A stretch of DNA of 64,000 bases, taken from Niallia taxi (GTDB lineage Bacteria > Bacillota > Bacilli > Bacillales > Cytobacillaceae). The notes beneath the pieces are model-generated. The model ran no database searches and had not been told where the DNA came from. It was given only the letters and a program-made list of their open reading frames with translations. Below, in pieces: positions 45,405 to 53,485 of this stretch; position 1 is the stretch's first letter, and each line of letters opens with the position of its first letter. A program made the position numbers and the translations under genes. The stretch lies in assembly GCF_004005475.1 (NCBI RefSeq), contig NZ_RZTZ01000006.1, positions 1 to 64,000 of the forward strand, read 5' to 3'.

Positions 45405-45437
45405 AAAAACCGACCTTTTCTACAAAGGTCGGTTTTC
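45405..45437 (-). terminator. terminator of the ywnB-like gene
   Basis: AAAACCGACCTTT-tctac-AAAGGTCGGTTTT; also close to the sirtuin start, so it isolates the two units. Confidence 0.8.
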
Positions 45438-45465
45438 TGGTCATACAATTGTTAATTCCTCTTCC

Positions 45466-46107
45466 TTATTCTGCTTCTCCAACAACAGAAAAACGTTTGT
45501 TGATGAATTGTGGATTTTCGATTTCATCTAGGACAGCGATTGCGTAATCAGCATAGCTAATATAGCTATCCCCTTTTGAGTTAAGCGTTAATACGTCTCC
45601 GCCTTTTTGGTATGCTCCAGTACGTTTCCCCGCTGGATTAAAGAAGCCTCCAGGACTAATATATGTCCATTGAATTCCATTCGTATTTTGCAGTTCTTCC
45701 AGGTTTTTACCCATGTTTGAAGCAGTTGGGTAATATTCTTTCGGAAAATCAGGTGTTTCAAATACTCGTGTTGTTTTGGCTTCATCCACGAATAGGCTTC
45801 CTGCTCCTCCAACTACAACTAATCTTGTGTTAGCTGCACCTTTTAATGCTTCAATAAGGACTTTACCAACTTCAATATGCTGCTCTTCTTGCCCAGGTGC
45901 AGAATTAAATGCATTTACAATGACATCCACCTTCGCAAGATCTGCTGATGTAAGATTAAAAACATTTTTTTCGACTACATTAATTTGTGCATTTTGAACT
46001 TTTGCAGCATCTCTGACGATTGCTGTTACCTCATGTCCGCGCTCAATCGCTTCATTTACTAGTAAACTTCCTGCTTTCCCAGTAGCACCAATTATTCCAA
46101 TTTTCAT
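45466..46107 (-). CDS. ywnB: NAD(P)-binding oxidoreductase, YwnB-like
   Basis: A 213-residue atypical SDR / NmrA-like protein with the N-terminal nucleotide motif GIIGATGKAGSLLVNEAIERGH (residues 3-24) and the VVVGGAGSLFVDE segment near 98. It resembles B. subtilis YwnB. The ATG at 46107 has AGGAGG eight bases upstream; an ATG two codons earlier is too close. A 25-bp Rrf2-type operator lies 34-58 bases upstream, matching those of the neighbouring flavoprotein and ywnA genes. Substrate unknown. Confidence 0.82.
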   Translation of the reverse strand: MKIGIIGATGKAGSLLVNEAIERGHEVTAIVRDAAKVQNAQINVVEKNVFNLTSADLAKVDVIVNAFNSAPGQEEQHIEVGKVLIEALKGAANTRLVVVGGAGSLFVDEAKTTRVFETPDFPKEYYPTASNMGKNLEELQNTNGIQWTYISPGGFFNPAGKRTGAYQKGGDVLTLNSKGDSYISYADYAIAVLDEIENPQFINKRFSVVGEAE

Positions 46108-46140
46108 GTTCATTTCCTCCTAAGTTATACTTATTAAACT

Positions 46141-46165
46141 ACTTGTAATTGCAACGATTACAATA
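46141..46165. promoter_or_regulatory. YwnA-type operator, site 1
   Basis: ACTTGTAAT-TGCAACG-ATTACAATA, upstream of ywnB; the same 9-7-9 form as sites 2 and 3. Confidence 0.6.
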
Positions 46166-46176
46166 AGGGTAATTAC

Positions 46177-46749
46177 TTATTCAAACAAAGAATTCACTTT
46201 TTTTCTAATTTCCTCTAACATTTCTTTTCTAGCTGTATCATCTACTGAAGGCACACTACCAAATGTTAAATGGCCGACACTTTCAATCCCACAAAATTCA
46301 AATACTCCAGTAGTAGCTGTTTTTATTAATGCTTCGGTCATACCGATTGAGTCGTAAATTTCCTTTGGCGTTCCATGTGTATTAATGATAAGTCCTTTTT
46401 TTCCTGACAGAAGCTTATCAATGCCGCCTTCTGCATTGTATTGATAAGCAAATCCATAAGAGTAAACTCTGTCTATATATCCTTTTAAGATCGCAGGCAT
46501 ACCTGTCCACCAAATTGGATAGATGAATGTTATAGCATCTGCTTTACTAATCAATTCCTGTTCAGTGATAACCTCTTGTGAAGCTTCCCCTTTGCCGTCA
46601 AACCTCAAAACTGGATCTAATCCTATTGCATATAAGTCTCTTACAGTGACCTCATGTCCTTTACCTTGTAAAGACTCTACTACTGTTTCCAAAATGGCAT
46701 GATTGAAGCTCTCTGGATTTGGATGTGCATAAACAACTAAATGATTCAT
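46177..46749 (-). CDS. NAD(P)H-dependent quinone reductase, flavodoxin fold
   Basis: A 190-residue FMN protein of the MdaB/YwrO/NQO family: YAHPNPESFNHAI (residues 7-19) binds the phosphate of FMN, and FIYPIWWTGMPAILKGYIDR (about 75-94) and INTHGTPKE (near 122) are family motifs. It reduces quinones or related electrophiles by two electrons in the cytoplasm. AAAGGAG precedes the ATG. An operator shared with ywnA and ywnB lies 40-64 bases upstream, so it is probably part of the same electrophile-response set. Confidence 0.88.
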   Translation of the reverse strand: MNHLVVYAHPNPESFNHAILETVVESLQGKGHEVTVRDLYAIGLDPVLRFDGKGEASQEVITEQELISKADAITFIYPIWWTGMPAILKGYIDRVYSYGFAYQYNAEGGIDKLLSGKKGLIINTHGTPKEIYDSIGMTEALIKTATTGVFEFCGIESVGHLTFGSVPSVDDTARKEMLEEIRKKVNSLFE

Positions 46750-46788
46750 TTCATATTGTCTCCTTTATTCTAATTGTAATTGAAGTTA

Positions 46789-46813
46789 ACTTGTAATAAT
46801 CTCGGTTACAAGT
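46789..46813. promoter_or_regulatory. YwnA-type operator, site 2
   Basis: ACTTGTAAT-AATCTCG-GTTACAAGT, with perfect outer 8-bp symmetry, upstream of the quinone reductase. A further palindrome TTACATGTAA lies at 46825-46834. Confidence 0.65.
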
Positions 46814-46895
46814 AATAATATAAATTACATGTAACCATTTTGTCAACAGGTGAGTGAAAACTCTCGGACTTTTTTTAGGAATTAAGGTATACTAT

Positions 46896-46920
46896 ACTTG
46901 TAACCATAACAATTACATTG
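46896..46920. promoter_or_regulatory. YwnA-type operator, site 3
   Basis: ACTTGTAAC-CATAACA-ATTACATTG, upstream of the Rrf2-family gene; autoregulation is likely. Confidence 0.6.
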
Positions 46921-46951
46921 TCTAAATAAATTTCTAAAGAAGGTGCTAAAC

Positions 46952-47392
46952 ATGTCTATAAGCAGTCGTTTTGCAGTTGGTATTCATATATTGACTCTTA
47001 TTGAAATAAATAAATCAGGCGTTAACACATCTGAGTATTTAGCAAGCAGTGTAAATACAAATGCTGCTGTTATCAGAAAAATAATGGGGATGCTTAAAAG
47101 TGCAGGTTTAGTTAATGTTCGTCCAGGTATTGCCGGGGCACAGCTGGCAAAAGACCTTTCAGAGATTACTTTGTTCGATGTGTACAAAGCAGTTAATGTA
47201 GTTCAAGAGAAAGAATTATTTAGTATCCACGACCATCCGAACCCTGATTGTCCTGTAGGAAGGAACATTCAAGACACCGTAATGCCAATATTTTCGGTTG
47301 CCCAATCCGCAATGGAGAAGGCACTTAGTAACGTAACACTTGCTGATATTGTGAATGATATTTTGGAAAAAGAGAAGGCAGTGGGTAAATAG
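46952..47392 (+). CDS. ywnA: Rrf2 family regulator, YwnA-like
   Basis: A 146-residue winged-helix Rrf2 protein (SRFAVGIHILTLIEINK at the start, NAAVIRKIMGMLKSAGLV recognition region near 38-55). Only one Cys (in NPDCPVG near 90) is present, so an Fe-S cluster as in IscR/NsrR is unlikely; YwnA/YwoH-type members sense electrophiles through a single Cys. The ATG at 46952 has AGAAGGTG six bases upstream. It is divergent from the quinone reductase; three like operators mark its probable regulon. Confidence 0.85.
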   Translation: MSISSRFAVGIHILTLIEINKSGVNTSEYLASSVNTNAAVIRKIMGMLKSAGLVNVRPGIAGAQLAKDLSEITLFDVYKAVNVVQEKELFSIHDHPNPDCPVGRNIQDTVMPIFSVAQSAMEKALSNVTLADIVNDILEKEKAVGK

Positions 47393-47409
47393 AAGGATAT
47401 TATGTATGG

Positions 47410-47443
47410 AGAAGTTTGGCTGTCCGCTAAACTTCTTTTTTTG
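47410..47443 (+). terminator. terminator after ywnA
   Basis: GAAGTTT-ggctgtccgct-AAACTTC followed by TTTTTTTG. Confidence 0.75.
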
Positions 47444-47505
47444 CATTATTATATCTGCTAATGGCACAAAACTATGTTTTTGCTAGTGGCACCAAATATA
47501 TTTTC

Positions 47506-47868
47506 CTACTTATCAAAAGTAATCACCCAATAGGCATCACCGCCAGCCGGCGCAGAATTCCTAACTTGTCCACTAAAATAGATTTTCACTTCTTGTCCTT
47601 GCGAAAATTCTTTCAATATCCGCTCCGGAATATACGAGGGCAGTTGAAATACGATTCCTTGATACTTATATTTTTCATATAGCTCATCATCTGATTTATT
47701 TTTTATATTATGTGCTGAAGCTTCCACAACCCAAATACTCGATTTATTGACTTCCAAAATTACACCAGTAAAACTTGGAGTACTCGTGAAAAAAAATAAC
47801 ACACTCAATGCTGTTATAATTATTAAAGATGTAATGATTAACAGAAGACGCTTCATTATTTTATTCAA
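47506..47868 (-). CDS. DUF3221 family protein
   Basis: A 120-residue protein with an N-terminal hydrophobic signal or anchor (KRLLLIITSLIIITALSVLF) and an extracellular domain of the DUF3221 type (SFTGVILEVNKSSIWVVE; GQEVKIYFSGQVRNSAPA). Function unknown; the fold is OB-like and the proteins are exported. A TTG at 47868 has AAGGAG ten bases upstream; the ATG four codons on is the alternative. Single gene. Confidence 0.75.
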   Translation of the reverse strand: MNKIMKRLLLIITSLIIITALSVLFFFTSTPSFTGVILEVNKSSIWVVEASAHNIKNKSDDELYEKYKYQGIVFQLPSYIPERILKEFSQGQEVKIYFSGQVRNSAPAGGDAYWVITFDK

Positions 47869-48033
47869 CTTAACTCGCTCCTTCATATATCCATTCTCTC
47901 TCTAATATATTCTCGAAAATTTTTTTAAGTCCTTCCCTTCTAAGCAGCCCGATTAATCCTTTTATTATGAATAAAAAACCCAAAATTATTGAAAATAATA
48001 ACAGCAATATACTAACTATTAAGGAGATTTTTG

Positions 48034-48672
48034 ATGAAAAAAATAATGATCATGAGCTGTATTTTACTATTTTCATTAAGCATGGTGACTGGAACTAACA
48101 CTTACGCTAAACCACAAGAAAAATGCGTTAGTCAATCACAGGTGGATTTTGAAAATAATTTCCGGAAGCTTTGGATAGACCATGTTTTGTGGACAAGTAA
48201 TTATATTACAAGTGCCACTAATGCTGGAGCAGAAGATCAAAAACAGGTACTTACTAGACTTCTGAAAAATCAGGAGGATATCGGAAATGTTATAAAGCCA
48301 GTGTATGGCGAAAAAGCTGGAAGTAAATTAACAGAGCTGCTTAAGGAGCATATTGTTATAGCAGGTAAGATTGTTGATGCTGCTAAAAGCGGCAATAAAA
48401 CCACCGTTAGTCAGCTAAACAAAGAATGGTACAGAAATGCAGATGATATTGCTGCTTTTCTCAGTGAAGCCAATCCGTTTCTTAAAAAGGAAAATCTAAA
48501 GAAATTATTAGCCATGCATCTCCAATTAGTCACAAATGATTTAACTGCAAGCCTAGCAAAAGATTGGAATAAAAGAATTGTTTCGATTGACGAGGGTGTT
48601 ACACATATAATTATCATGGCAGATGCTATTTCAGCTGGAGTTGTCAAACAATTCCCTGACAAATTTAAATAA
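48034..48672 (+). CDS. secreted helical protein of unknown function
   Basis: A 212-residue exported protein: signal peptide to about residue 26 (TNTYA), no lipobox, then an all-helical domain. FRKLWIDHVLWTSNYITSA, LKNQEDIGNVIKPVYGEKAG and HIIIMADAISAGVVKQFPDK are strongly patterned and known to me from a conserved but uncharacterised secreted family; several His residues (DHVLW, LKEHIV, AMHLQL, THIIIM) recur at helix positions and could bind metal. AAGGAG precedes the ATG. It is followed by a terminator and stands alone. Function unknown. Confidence 0.75.
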   Translation: MKKIMIMSCILLFSLSMVTGTNTYAKPQEKCVSQSQVDFENNFRKLWIDHVLWTSNYITSATNAGAEDQKQVLTRLLKNQEDIGNVIKPVYGEKAGSKLTELLKEHIVIAGKIVDAAKSGNKTTVSQLNKEWYRNADDIAAFLSEANPFLKKENLKKLLAMHLQLVTNDLTASLAKDWNKRIVSIDEGVTHIIIMADAISAGVVKQFPDKFK

Positions 48673-48680
48673 TAATGGAA

Positions 48681-48717
48681 TAGACACCTCCATTTCTATT
48701 GGAGGTGTCTTGTTATA
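48681..48717 (+). terminator. terminator after the secreted-protein gene
   Basis: AGACACCTCC-atttctatt-GGAGGTGTCTTGTTAT. Confidence 0.8.
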
Positions 48718-48719
48718 AT

Positions 48720-49373
48720 CTAATAGTGTTTTCTTGCCTGAAACAAACTAGTAGCTAGTAGCGACGCAATTAGAATAACTTCAGATAAATTCGTAAGCGC
48801 CCCACTGTTAACAGGTATCTTAACAGCATTCATAATAATCATAACCAACGAACCAATAAAAAACCAAACCCATTTTTGCTTAACAAGCACAATGATAGAT
48901 GCAATCAGTAGAATTATCGCTACAATAATCACCATTAATGGAGGTCCACTACTGCCTACGGAGCTATATGTCAAAACACCGTATTCCCATTTAGGTGCTA
49001 TTTGCAGGCTGATTACTTCATTATATAGTTCTATTATTATTAAAATAGCAGTTATTACATATGGAGCTATACGAAAGACCAGACTCCTCGTTAAAGAAAT
49101 ATTTGTCTTTTTAACAACAGCCCATGCGTAAAAAGTTAGAAACGGTGTAAAAATGGCATGAAGTAGAAAGCGTAATAGGTTCAATTGCTCGTTGAGATTA
49201 CTTTCTCCTAAAAACCTCCCCAGTGTAATGACCGCATTATCGTATAAAAGGCCAATTACAACCGGTAATAGGAAAAGCAGACTAAGTACAGGGGATTTTT
49301 TTATGTTAATAACAATAATTATAAGACTAACAAAATAAATAATCGTATACAGCAAAAATAATAAACTGTCCAT
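48720..49373 (-). CDS. polytopic membrane protein, 217 aa
   Basis: Not assigned to a named family. It has about seven hydrophobic segments (near 3-23, 28-48, 66-86, 98-118, 145-163, 167-187 and 193-210) with short loops, and a conserved-looking GLLYDNAVITLGRFLGE stretch. AGAGGGGG precedes the ATG. It is just downstream of the alpha/beta hydrolase gene in the same direction (41 bases), so both may be one transcript under the PadR-type regulator. Confidence 0.65.
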   Translation of the reverse strand: MDSLLFLLYTIIYFVSLIIIVINIKKSPVLSLLFLLPVVIGLLYDNAVITLGRFLGESNLNEQLNLLRFLLHAIFTPFLTFYAWAVVKKTNISLTRSLVFRIAPYVITAILIIIELYNEVISLQIAPKWEYGVLTYSSVGSSGPPLMVIIVAIILLIASIIVLVKQKWVWFFIGSLVMIIMNAVKIPVNSGALTNLSEVILIASLLATSLFQARKHY

Positions 49374-49414
49374 ACTATAGTCCCCCTCTCTAATTATTTA
49401 TAGTTTTAATTTCA

Positions 49415-50152
49415 TTATTTATTCCCGAATTTATTTGCTTCCACCCAGTCCTCAATTGTTTTAACTATAATATCTTGCTGTTCCTTTACAGAAATATTGG
49501 CTTTATTATCACCTGGTTGCTCTCCATACACACCAAATTGGGCATGATTTCCGCCTTTAATTTGAAAATACTCTGTTGTACTTGGCAGGAGATTCTTCTT
49601 TTCCTTTATTTTTTCAGGTGTGCTTAAACCATCCTCTGACCCGCTTATAGATAAAACCGGCAGGCTAGATTTAAATAAAGACTCATTGTCAGCGGCATAG
49701 GAACCTAAAAAGATCAAGCCCTTCACTTTATCCATGTTTTTATCAACATACATTGCTGCTGCAGCACCACCCATTGAATGCCCGCCGATTAACCAATCTA
49801 CATCTTTATATTTTGTTATCATTTCGTCCGCTTTTTTGTAATCAAAGATAGCTAAATTTAATGTTAGCTTTGGAATTGCCACTATCATATTATCCTTTGC
49901 CAACTCCTGTGCCAAATAACCATAAGCTTCAGGCTCCACCTTTGCTCCTGGGTATAGAATAATTCCTGTTGTACTGCTTTTATCTCCATAAATAAGCCAA
50001 TCATCTTCTTTAACATAGTTACTATCCATAGAAATAGCTGGATCTTCCGCTGCTTTATACGTCATCTGTGTCCATCCAAAAAATATCCCAATCGCAAGTA
50101 CTAAAACGATAACGACTGCTAAAATACTCTTTTTATTAATTATTTTTTTCAT
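49415..50152 (-). CDS. membrane-anchored alpha/beta hydrolase
   Basis: A 245-residue hydrolase with an N-terminal membrane anchor or signal (residues about 7-26). The nucleophile elbow is GGHSMGG (Ser near 124), with Asp in SGSEDGLSTP near 177 and His in GGNHAQFG near 206 completing the triad. The fold matches dienelactone-hydrolase/abhydrolase-5 proteins acting outside the membrane. The ribosome binding site is weak (GAAGG). It is divergent from a padR gene with a perfect palindrome between. Substrate unknown. Confidence 0.85.
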   Translation of the reverse strand: MKKIINKKSILAVVIVLVLAIGIFFGWTQMTYKAAEDPAISMDSNYVKEDDWLIYGDKSSTTGIILYPGAKVEPEAYGYLAQELAKDNMIVAIPKLTLNLAIFDYKKADEMITKYKDVDWLIGGHSMGGAAAAMYVDKNMDKVKGLIFLGSYAADNESLFKSSLPVLSISGSEDGLSTPEKIKEKKNLLPSTTEYFQIKGGNHAQFGVYGEQPGDNKANISVKEQQDIIVKTIEDWVEANKFGNK

Positions 50153-50311
50153 TGTTTCTTTATACCTTCTTGCACTGAAGCCACTTACTAAACTTTGCCA
50201 CAGAGCAATTCCCTTTCTTATTTATAGTTAATATTTCCTTTAGTCCAATAACTAAACAGTTTATGGCAAATCAATGGACCAGACATCTCTCAAATACTCC
50301 CTTTATCAGAA

Positions 50312-50341
50312 TTAACATATGTCTAAAATGACATATGTTAA
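50312..50341. promoter_or_regulatory. 30-bp perfect palindrome, probable PadR operator
   Basis: TTAACATATGTC-taaaat-GACATATGTTAA, perfect 12-bp arms, between the divergent hydrolase and padR genes and 87 bases before the padR start. ATGT..ACAT cores are typical of PadR sites. Confidence 0.7.
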
Positions 50342-50427
50342 TATTATATTACTAAGCTTTATTCAAATTAGTCAAGTTAGTATGATATAATGCAAAAATA
50401 TATAAACAATTGAAAAGAGTGGTATAC

Positions 50428-50967
50428 GTGAGTTTACGGTATGCTTTATTAGGAATCATTTCCAAGAAACCGGTTAGTGGCTATGAGGTAGTTAGTATTT
50501 TCAAGGAGCAAGTCGTTTACTTTTGGAATTCTACGCATAGTCAAATTTATACGGAGCTGCATAAATTAGAAAAGGAAGAATTGCTTGAACACGAACTTAT
50601 TATTCAAAACTCGCTGCCTAATAAGAAAATCTACACGATAACAGAGCTAGGAAAAAAAGAATTAATTAACTGGATTCTTAACCATTCTGTGAAGCCTGCC
50701 AAAATAAAAGATGAGTTCCTTATTAAAGCAGCTGCTTTTGATATTTTAACAATAGACGAAATAATTACTTTGTTAGATGAGGTAATTGCTCGAGAAGAAA
50801 GAATCTTAAGTATGACAAAAGAGTGGAAAGAGCATTTCACAAAGGAAACCTCCAAGCAGAATTTAGGTGCCATCATTACGTCAGAATACGGCATCCGCTA
50901 TGCAGAAATGTATGTAAATTGGTGCAAATGGGTGAAGGAATTTATAAGCAGCAATCCGCCTGTTTAA
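50428..50967 (+). CDS. PadR family transcriptional regulator
   Basis: A 179-residue PadR protein: winged HTH in residues 1-80 (MSLRYALLGIISKKPVSGYE; HSQIYTELHKLEKEELLE) and a C-terminal helical dimerisation domain (about 90-175) of the Vir-type class. The start is GTG at 50428, fitting the family N-terminus, with AAAAGAGTGG upstream; an in-frame TTG at 50410 is less likely. It probably represses itself and the divergent hydrolase/membrane-protein unit. Confidence 0.87.
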   Translation: MSLRYALLGIISKKPVSGYEVVSIFKEQVVYFWNSTHSQIYTELHKLEKEELLEHELIIQNSLPNKKIYTITELGKKELINWILNHSVKPAKIKDEFLIKAAAFDILTIDEIITLLDEVIAREERILSMTKEWKEHFTKETSKQNLGAIITSEYGIRYAEMYVNWCKWVKEFISSNPPV

Positions 50968-51002
50968 AAAAATATACAAGCAGCTAATACTATTTGGCGA
51001 CA

Positions 51003-51040
51003 ACAAAAAAAGCACTCATAAACATGAGTACTTTCTTTTG
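51003..51040 (-). terminator. bidirectional terminator between padR and the 76-aa gene
   Basis: AGCACTCAT-aaac-ATGAGTACT with T-runs on both strands; it overlaps the 3' end of the leftward small gene. Confidence 0.75.
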
Positions 51041-51246
51041 TGTGCTATTTCCTTGTAAATAAACCACAGTTCTTTTTGGATGACAGCAATCTCATGAATT
51101 TCCTTTTTTACTTCAAATAAGGAATCCTTCAGTAATGTGTTTTTAGATTGCACCTGAAAGTCCTTAATAATTATTAGTGCGTCCTGTCTTTTATTAGCAA
51201 TTACTTTATTTAACCGATTAATCTCAGTAAGAATCACCCTTTTCAT
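51016..51246 (-). CDS. small coiled-coil protein, 76 aa
   Basis: Not recognised. Almost entirely helical with heptad-like hydrophobic spacing (LTEINRLNKVIANKRQDALI; LFEVKKEIHEIAVIQKELWF), no signal peptide, and a basic end. The ATG at 51246 has GAGGTGAT four bases upstream. Single gene with its own terminator. Function unknown. Confidence 0.6.
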   Translation of the reverse strand: MKRVILTEINRLNKVIANKRQDALIIIKDFQVQSKNTLLKDSLFEVKKEIHEIAVIQKELWFIYKEIAHKRKYSCL

Positions 51247-51480
51247 GATTATCACCTCACTTCCAGCTGCTTTGCTTAACCAAAGCAGTATTTTCCCTTT
51301 TCTCTATCATTAATTATGTTAGAAAGGGAAAAAAGGGACAAATAATATCGTTCGTCAATTAACGACAAACATGTCTCTTTTAGCGAACAAATAGAGGTAA
51401 ATGAGTTTATCATCATGATTCTCCGCAATTTGTGCCGACTTTTATTATATGCTGTGCATGAACTTTAATCATTTCTTCGT

Positions 51481-52038
51481 CTATTTCGGTGCTATTAGTC
51501 TTGTAGGGTTGCCAACTGCAGTATGTTTCGCAGGTACATCCTTAAGGACTAGTGTCAATGCGCCGATTTTTGCCCCTTCTTCGACGGTGATTGCCCCTAA
51601 AACTGCCGCACCTGCGCCTATAAAAACATGATTGCCTATCTTTGGATGACGTCTTCCCGGTTGATTATTAACACCCCCAAGTGTAACTCCTTGGTAAATA
51701 ACAACATCATCACCAATTACGGTCGTTTCTCCGATAATTACTCCTGTGCCATGGTCAATTAACAGTCTTTTTCCAATTGTAGCAGCTGGATGAATCTCTA
51801 CACCTGTCAGTACACGAGCAAGCTGAGAAATTAACTGGGCGGCTAGGTGAAGCTGCTTTATCCACAATATATGTGATAACCGGTAAAACCACACTGCATG
51901 TAATCCAGAATAAGTGAGAATCACTTGAAGATTTGACGTAACAGATGGGTCATAATCACGCACCATTTTAATTTCTTCTGAAAAGGCAGACCATTTCTTT
52001 CTTATTATTTTCCTTGTATCCACTTTAACTAGCTTCAT
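51481..52038 (-). CDS. serine O-acetyltransferase-like hexapeptide transferase
   Basis: A 185-residue acetyltransferase with a short helical N-terminus and the left-handed beta-helix of the CysE/EpsC group: GVEIHPAATIGKRLLIDHGTG (about 95-115), VIYQGVTLGGV and RRHPKIGNHVFIGAGAAVLG are the signature blocks. It normally acetylates L-serine for cysteine synthesis. Its start overlaps the stop of the aminotransferase-type gene by four bases (ATGA), and no cysteine synthase is nearby, so its acceptor here may be a different hydroxy-amino acid; that is inference. Confidence 0.85.
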   Translation of the reverse strand: MKLVKVDTRKIIRKKWSAFSEEIKMVRDYDPSVTSNLQVILTYSGLHAVWFYRLSHILWIKQLHLAAQLISQLARVLTGVEIHPAATIGKRLLIDHGTGVIIGETTVIGDDVVIYQGVTLGGVNNQPGRRHPKIGNHVFIGAGAAVLGAITVEEGAKIGALTLVLKDVPAKHTAVGNPTRLIAPK

Positions 52039-53354
52039 AATGTATTCTCGACATCTGTTATGGCTTGATCAAGCATGGAAATTCCTTCGTCAAGCTCTTC
52101 ATAACTAACTGTTAGCGGAGGTGCAATTCGGAAAACACCTCCCATACCAGGCAAACAGACAATATTCATATGAAGGCCTAATTCAAGGCATCTTGCTGTG
52201 ATACGATCGCCTATTGCTTCTGAGCGCTCTTTACTTGTTTTATCCTTAACAATCTCAATACCTTGCAGCAATCCACGCCCTCTCGCATCACCAACAACCT
52301 CGTGTTTTTCCACAAGTCTTTTAAGTGCGGCTGCTAAATAATCCCCTTTTTCGCGTGCTGCCACTATAAGGTTCTCTTTTGCAATCACATCCATCACCGT
52401 ACAGCCAACGGCAGCTACAAGCGGATCATTAACATGCGAAGTGTAAAATACGAACCCTTTGTCATAAGCCTTTTGTTCAATCTCTGCTGTCGTGACAAGG
52501 GCTGCGAGCGGCAGTCCTGCGCCGAGGGTTTTTGATAATGTCAAAATGTCAGGTGTAACACCATCATGCTGAAATCCATACCATTGTCCTGTACGTCCAA
52601 AGCTTGTTTGGGCTTCATCAAAGATTAGCAGCATATCTCTTTCACGACATTTTTTCTTTAACGCAGCTAAATATCCAGACGGAGGAACAAGAATGCCGCC
52701 CCCGGATACAATAGGTTCTACAATACATGCTGCCAAGCTGCCGACAGATTGAGCATCGACCATCGCAAAACCGTAGTCCAGCTGCTTCTGCCAGTCAAGC
52801 TTCCCATCTCTGTCTACAAAATCCGGGCGATACTCATATGGAGTTGGAATGGCCAATTGTCCAGGTGTACCAGGCAATCCGCTTTTACGAGCTGAAGCAT
52901 ATGTTGCCCCTGCACTTGCTTCAGTTAAACCATGCCAAGACCTGTTAAAGGAGACAACCTCAAACTTTCCTGTTACCTGCTTTGCCATTCTTAATGCCGC
53001 TTCATTTACTTCCGAACCAGTTGACAACGGGATTACCTTCGTTAAAGGATCTGTTACTGTCTCAGCAATATGTGTGCAAAGGTTGATGCTTGGTCTTGAT
53101 AGCATACCACTGAACAGATGGTCAAGGCGGCCAGCAGATTCCTGTAAGGTTGCCACAACTTCAGGATGAGAATGACCAATCGTCGATGACATCTGTCCTG
53201 AAGTAAAATCTAAAATCCGTCTTCCCTCCTCCGTATAAACATAGCTTCCTTTAGCATGGTCAATAATCTCCGGAATAAAGAAAGGTGCACCATATCTTCC
53301 AACATGTCTTTCAACGTCTCCCCATGGATTGCTTCTTTTTTCGTATGGATCCAT
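52035..53354 (-). CDS. dgdA: 2,2-dialkylglycine decarboxylase (PLP, class III)
   Basis: A 439-residue fold-type I PLP enzyme whose sequence follows Burkholderia dialkylglycine decarboxylase closely: DFTSGQMSSTIGHSHPE (Q54), FSGMLSRPSINL, WHGLTEASA (W140), IFDEAQTSFGRTG (D246) and the Schiff-base lysine K275 in LTLSKTLGAGLPLA. That enzyme couples decarboxylation of dialkyl amino acids such as 2-aminoisobutyrate to transamination of pyruvate. The residues that set it apart from ordinary aminotransferases (the SGQMS block) are kept. A serine acetyltransferase gene overlaps its end and a LysR gene is divergent, as dgdR is in Burkholderia. Confidence 0.85.
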   Translation of the reverse strand: MDPYEKRSNPWGDVERHVGRYGAPFFIPEIIDHAKGSYVYTEEGRRILDFTSGQMSSTIGHSHPEVVATLQESAGRLDHLFSGMLSRPSINLCTHIAETVTDPLTKVIPLSTGSEVNEAALRMAKQVTGKFEVVSFNRSWHGLTEASAGATYASARKSGLPGTPGQLAIPTPYEYRPDFVDRDGKLDWQKQLDYGFAMVDAQSVGSLAACIVEPIVSGGGILVPPSGYLAALKKKCRERDMLLIFDEAQTSFGRTGQWYGFQHDGVTPDILTLSKTLGAGLPLAALVTTAEIEQKAYDKGFVFYTSHVNDPLVAAVGCTVMDVIAKENLIVAAREKGDYLAAALKRLVEKHEVVGDARGRGLLQGIEIVKDKTSKERSEAIGDRITARCLELGLHMNIVCLPGMGGVFRIAPPLTVSYEELDEGISMLDQAITDVENTL

Positions 53355-53397
53355 CAGCTTTTACCTCTCTCCTTTAATTAAATTGCTCTTTATAAGC

Positions 53398-53431
53398 TTA
53401 ATGTTTATTATTAGTTAATAATAAACATTAA
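53398..53431. promoter_or_regulatory. 34-bp perfect palindrome, probable LysR operator
   Basis: TTAATGTTTATTATT-AGTT-AATAATAAACATTAA, perfect 15-bp arms, between divergent dgdA and lysR genes (44 bases before dgdA, 55 before lysR). Confidence 0.7.
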
Positions 53432-53485
53432 ACAATCAAGTTTTCCTTAACAATTTGTTTAGTAATTCTTAAAAGGAGAATTCAT

